Source of the DNA: Deltaproteobacteria bacterium
GTDB taxonomy: Bacteria; Desulfobacterota; Syntrophia; Syntrophales; UBA2210
Length of the DNA: 23,075 bases
Assembly (NCBI GenBank): GCA_016935935.1
Contig: JAFGPZ010000266.1
Coordinates: 1-23,075, forward strand
Direction of reading: 5' to 3'
Shown: piece by piece, positions 22,096-23,075 of the stretch
How positions within the stretch are numbered: the stretch's first letter is position 1
How the letters are laid out: the number at the start of each line of letters is the position of its first letter
The notes under the pieces: model-generated
The model's input: only the letters and a program-made list of their open reading frames with translations
Databases searched by the model: none
Told to the model about the DNA's origin: nothing
Translations under genes and position numbers: made by a program

Positions 22096-22428
22096 ATGTT
22101 GCAGACCGGGCGTTATATTTATGCCATTTTCATGTGCCAGCAATCTCTTGAAAAGTGTTTTAAGGCACTCCTTGCATATGGAGAAAAGGAAGTTGTTCCG
22201 ATCCATAACCTACGTCGCTTGGCTGAACTTGCTAATGTTATTCATGAAATAGATGATTCTACGTTGATAAAGATGGATTTTCTTTCAAGTTATTACATCA
22301 ATGCCCGATATAAGGAAGATTTAGAGCAATTATCGAAGGGGATTACAGAATCTGTGGTCCAAGATTTTATCCAATTTTCTGAGGAGTTGATCACATGGCT
22401 TTGTCAAAAGATGAAGTTGTCAAGATAG
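22096..22428 (+). CDS. HEPN domain protein, 5' end probably damaged
   Basis: 110 residues from ATG 22096. MLQTGRYIYAIFMCQQSLEK, IHNLRRLAELA and SSYYINARYKEDL match the PF05168 HEPN domain (helices 1-4) that pairs with MNT nucleotidyltransferases; such HEPN proteins are toxins or RNases in several systems. HEPN proteins normally begin about 20 residues earlier with a helix ending 'D..TAKAML'. Here codons for TAKA (22084-22095) do precede the ATG, but an in-frame TGA at 22081-22083 cuts them off, and the text upstream (YLLNDKLL in another frame) looks like the lost start. I see no canonical R-x4-6-H motif. The gene overlaps the following MNT gene by 34 nt. Confidence 0.75.
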   Translation: MLQTGRYIYAIFMCQQSLEKCFKALLAYGEKEVVPIHNLRRLAELANVIHEIDDSTLIKMDFLSSYYINARYKEDLEQLSKGITESVVQDFIQFSEELITWLCQKMKLSR

Positions 22429-22721
22429 CCAGCGGATTCCTTGAGATCATTCGCCGTGAACACGATGTGCGGCAGGCTTACCTGTTTGGTTCTTTTGCCA
22501 AAGGAACAGCAAGAGATTATAGTGATGTGGATCTTGCCATTGTGTTGGGGTCTTTGGATCGGTCTGAAACATCGCCTTTTCATGAGGATTTTATGATCTT
22601 CCATAAAGCACAAAAATATAATTCATTATTAGAAGTCGTCTGTTTTATCGAGGGTGAATTTGATCAAGATGGCGGGGCTTTAGCTCAATTAATTAAAAAA
22701 GAGGGAATAAGATTGATTTGA
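22395..22721 (+). CDS. MNT-type minimal nucleotidyltransferase (MntA-like antitoxin)
   Basis: 108 residues. GSFAKGTARDYSDVD (about residues 32-46) is exactly the GS-x10-D-x-D signature of MntA-type nucleotidyltransferases, which can AMPylate and so silence the partner HEPN protein. The length is typical. ATG 22395 lies inside the HEPN gene and both are in different frames, so they are co-transcribed and translationally coupled; this overlapping HEPN-then-MNT order is common. The protein seems complete and intact, unlike its partner. Confidence 0.88.
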   Translation: MALSKDEVVKIASGFLEIIRREHDVRQAYLFGSFAKGTARDYSDVDLAIVLGSLDRSETSPFHEDFMIFHKAQKYNSLLEVVCFIEGEFDQDGGALAQLIKKEGIRLI

Positions 22722-22909
22722 ATCATCTGAATTTAGCATTTTCTCCAATTTATCGTTCTCCCTGAAGGCATTAACGACATAGACCCCATCAACCAAACGA
22801 GCTGTATGCGGAGATCAACCAGGTATCTCTGATTGAAAAATTCAGTCACCTTCTCAATGCCCCGCCCTATGTATGGGGAGCTTCACATTGATGTAACAAC
22901 CTCATCCGT
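22722..22909 (+). pseudogene. Probable decayed coding sequence, family not recognised
   Basis: No intact gene. Two frames read as protein-like text in sequence: LPEGINDIDPINQ (22758-22796) and, after a change of frame, ELYAEINQVSLIEKFSHLLN followed by APPYVWGASH and TGA (22799-22891). The composition looks like coding, and the break at about 22797 looks like a frameshift. I do not recognise the family. Confidence 0.35.
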
Positions 22910-23030
22910 CTTCAATGAATTGGTTTAGATCTGCCAAGTCAATCCACGCGATCTTCATTTCTAAGGTGATCGAGGCGCTTCGCAACCGGAGGAGGTGAGC
23001 CTCCATCCCGGGACCCAAGGCCGCCATTGT
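22910..23030 (+). repeat. Diverged repeat copy 3 (possible DUF4143 ATPase remnant)
   Basis: Counterpart of copy 1: both begin with TCTTCAATGAATTGGTT and encode a 27-codon ORF; here ATG 22915, TGA 22996-22998, protein MNWFRSAKSI then a VIEALRNRRR end. Similarity continues past the stop (CCTCC-TCCCGG) to about 23025, so the conserved unit is longer than the ORF. The rest of the window to 23075 shows no feature I can support. Confidence 0.55.
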
Positions 23031-23075
23031 TCCCGATATGGTTCATGCTTTAATCACCTCGCTAAGAGGTAAAAA

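Overview
The window is one long stretch of surface-polysaccharide (O-antigen or capsule type) biosynthesis genes, all on the + strand, followed at the right end by a small accessory zone with a regulator, a HEPN/MNT toxin-antitoxin-like pair and decayed gene fragments. The gene content (GDP-fucose synthase tail, Wzx, Wzy, WbpG/HisH/HisF amidation trio, bi-domain oxidoreductase, WecB, WbuB) and the dispersed palindromic intergenic repeats fit a Gram-negative bacterium. I lean towards Desulfobacterota (former Deltaproteobacteria), but that assignment is an inference and is weak.

Layout. 1-372: the tail of a GDP-L-fucose synthase gene, whose last codons run into a 13-unit, 9-nt minisatellite, then a frameshifted remnant of a galE-type 3' end. 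375-3196: NAD-dependent epimerase, GT4 glycosyltransferase, SAM methyltransferase. 3197-3533: an intergenic block of strong hairpins, REP-like. 3534-14166: Wzx flippase, a Cys-less asparagine-synthase-like protein, a hexapeptide acetyltransferase, Wzy-like polymerase, a glycosyltransferase, a second acetyltransferase, another glycosyltransferase, then WbpG-HisH-HisF. 14178-14602: a 5'-truncated asnB stump and a 7-nt tandem repeat. 14605-21119: bi-domain oxidoreductase, methyltransferase, WecB, D-glucuronyl C5-epimerase-like protein, WbuB-like transferase; a ~125-bp imperfect palindrome sits directly before the last gene. 21120-23075: winged-helix regulator with a near-perfect palindromic operator, HEPN-MNT pair, and three diverged copies of a short sequence that I read as remnants of DUF4143-type ATPase genes.

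How it works together (inference from families). The central block can build, decorate and export an oligosaccharide unit: three glycosyltransferases, O-acetylation by two LbH enzymes, Wzx flipping and Wzy polymerisation. WbpG with HisH and HisF2 is the known route for turning an acetamido into an acetamidino group on a sugar: HisH releases ammonia from glutamine, HisF2 channels it, and WbpG activates the substrate. The enzymes making the amidated sugar are not in the window. The right block carries WecB (UDP-ManNAc formation), a C5-epimerase-like protein and a WbuB-like transferase, pointing to an amino-sugar and uronic-acid containing glycan.

The most unusual aspect is the seams. Several junctions between gene blocks carry a different repeat class or a gene stump, and one 9-nt repeat family also occurs in-frame inside the bi-domain oxidoreductase gene, where it encodes a tripeptide repeat.
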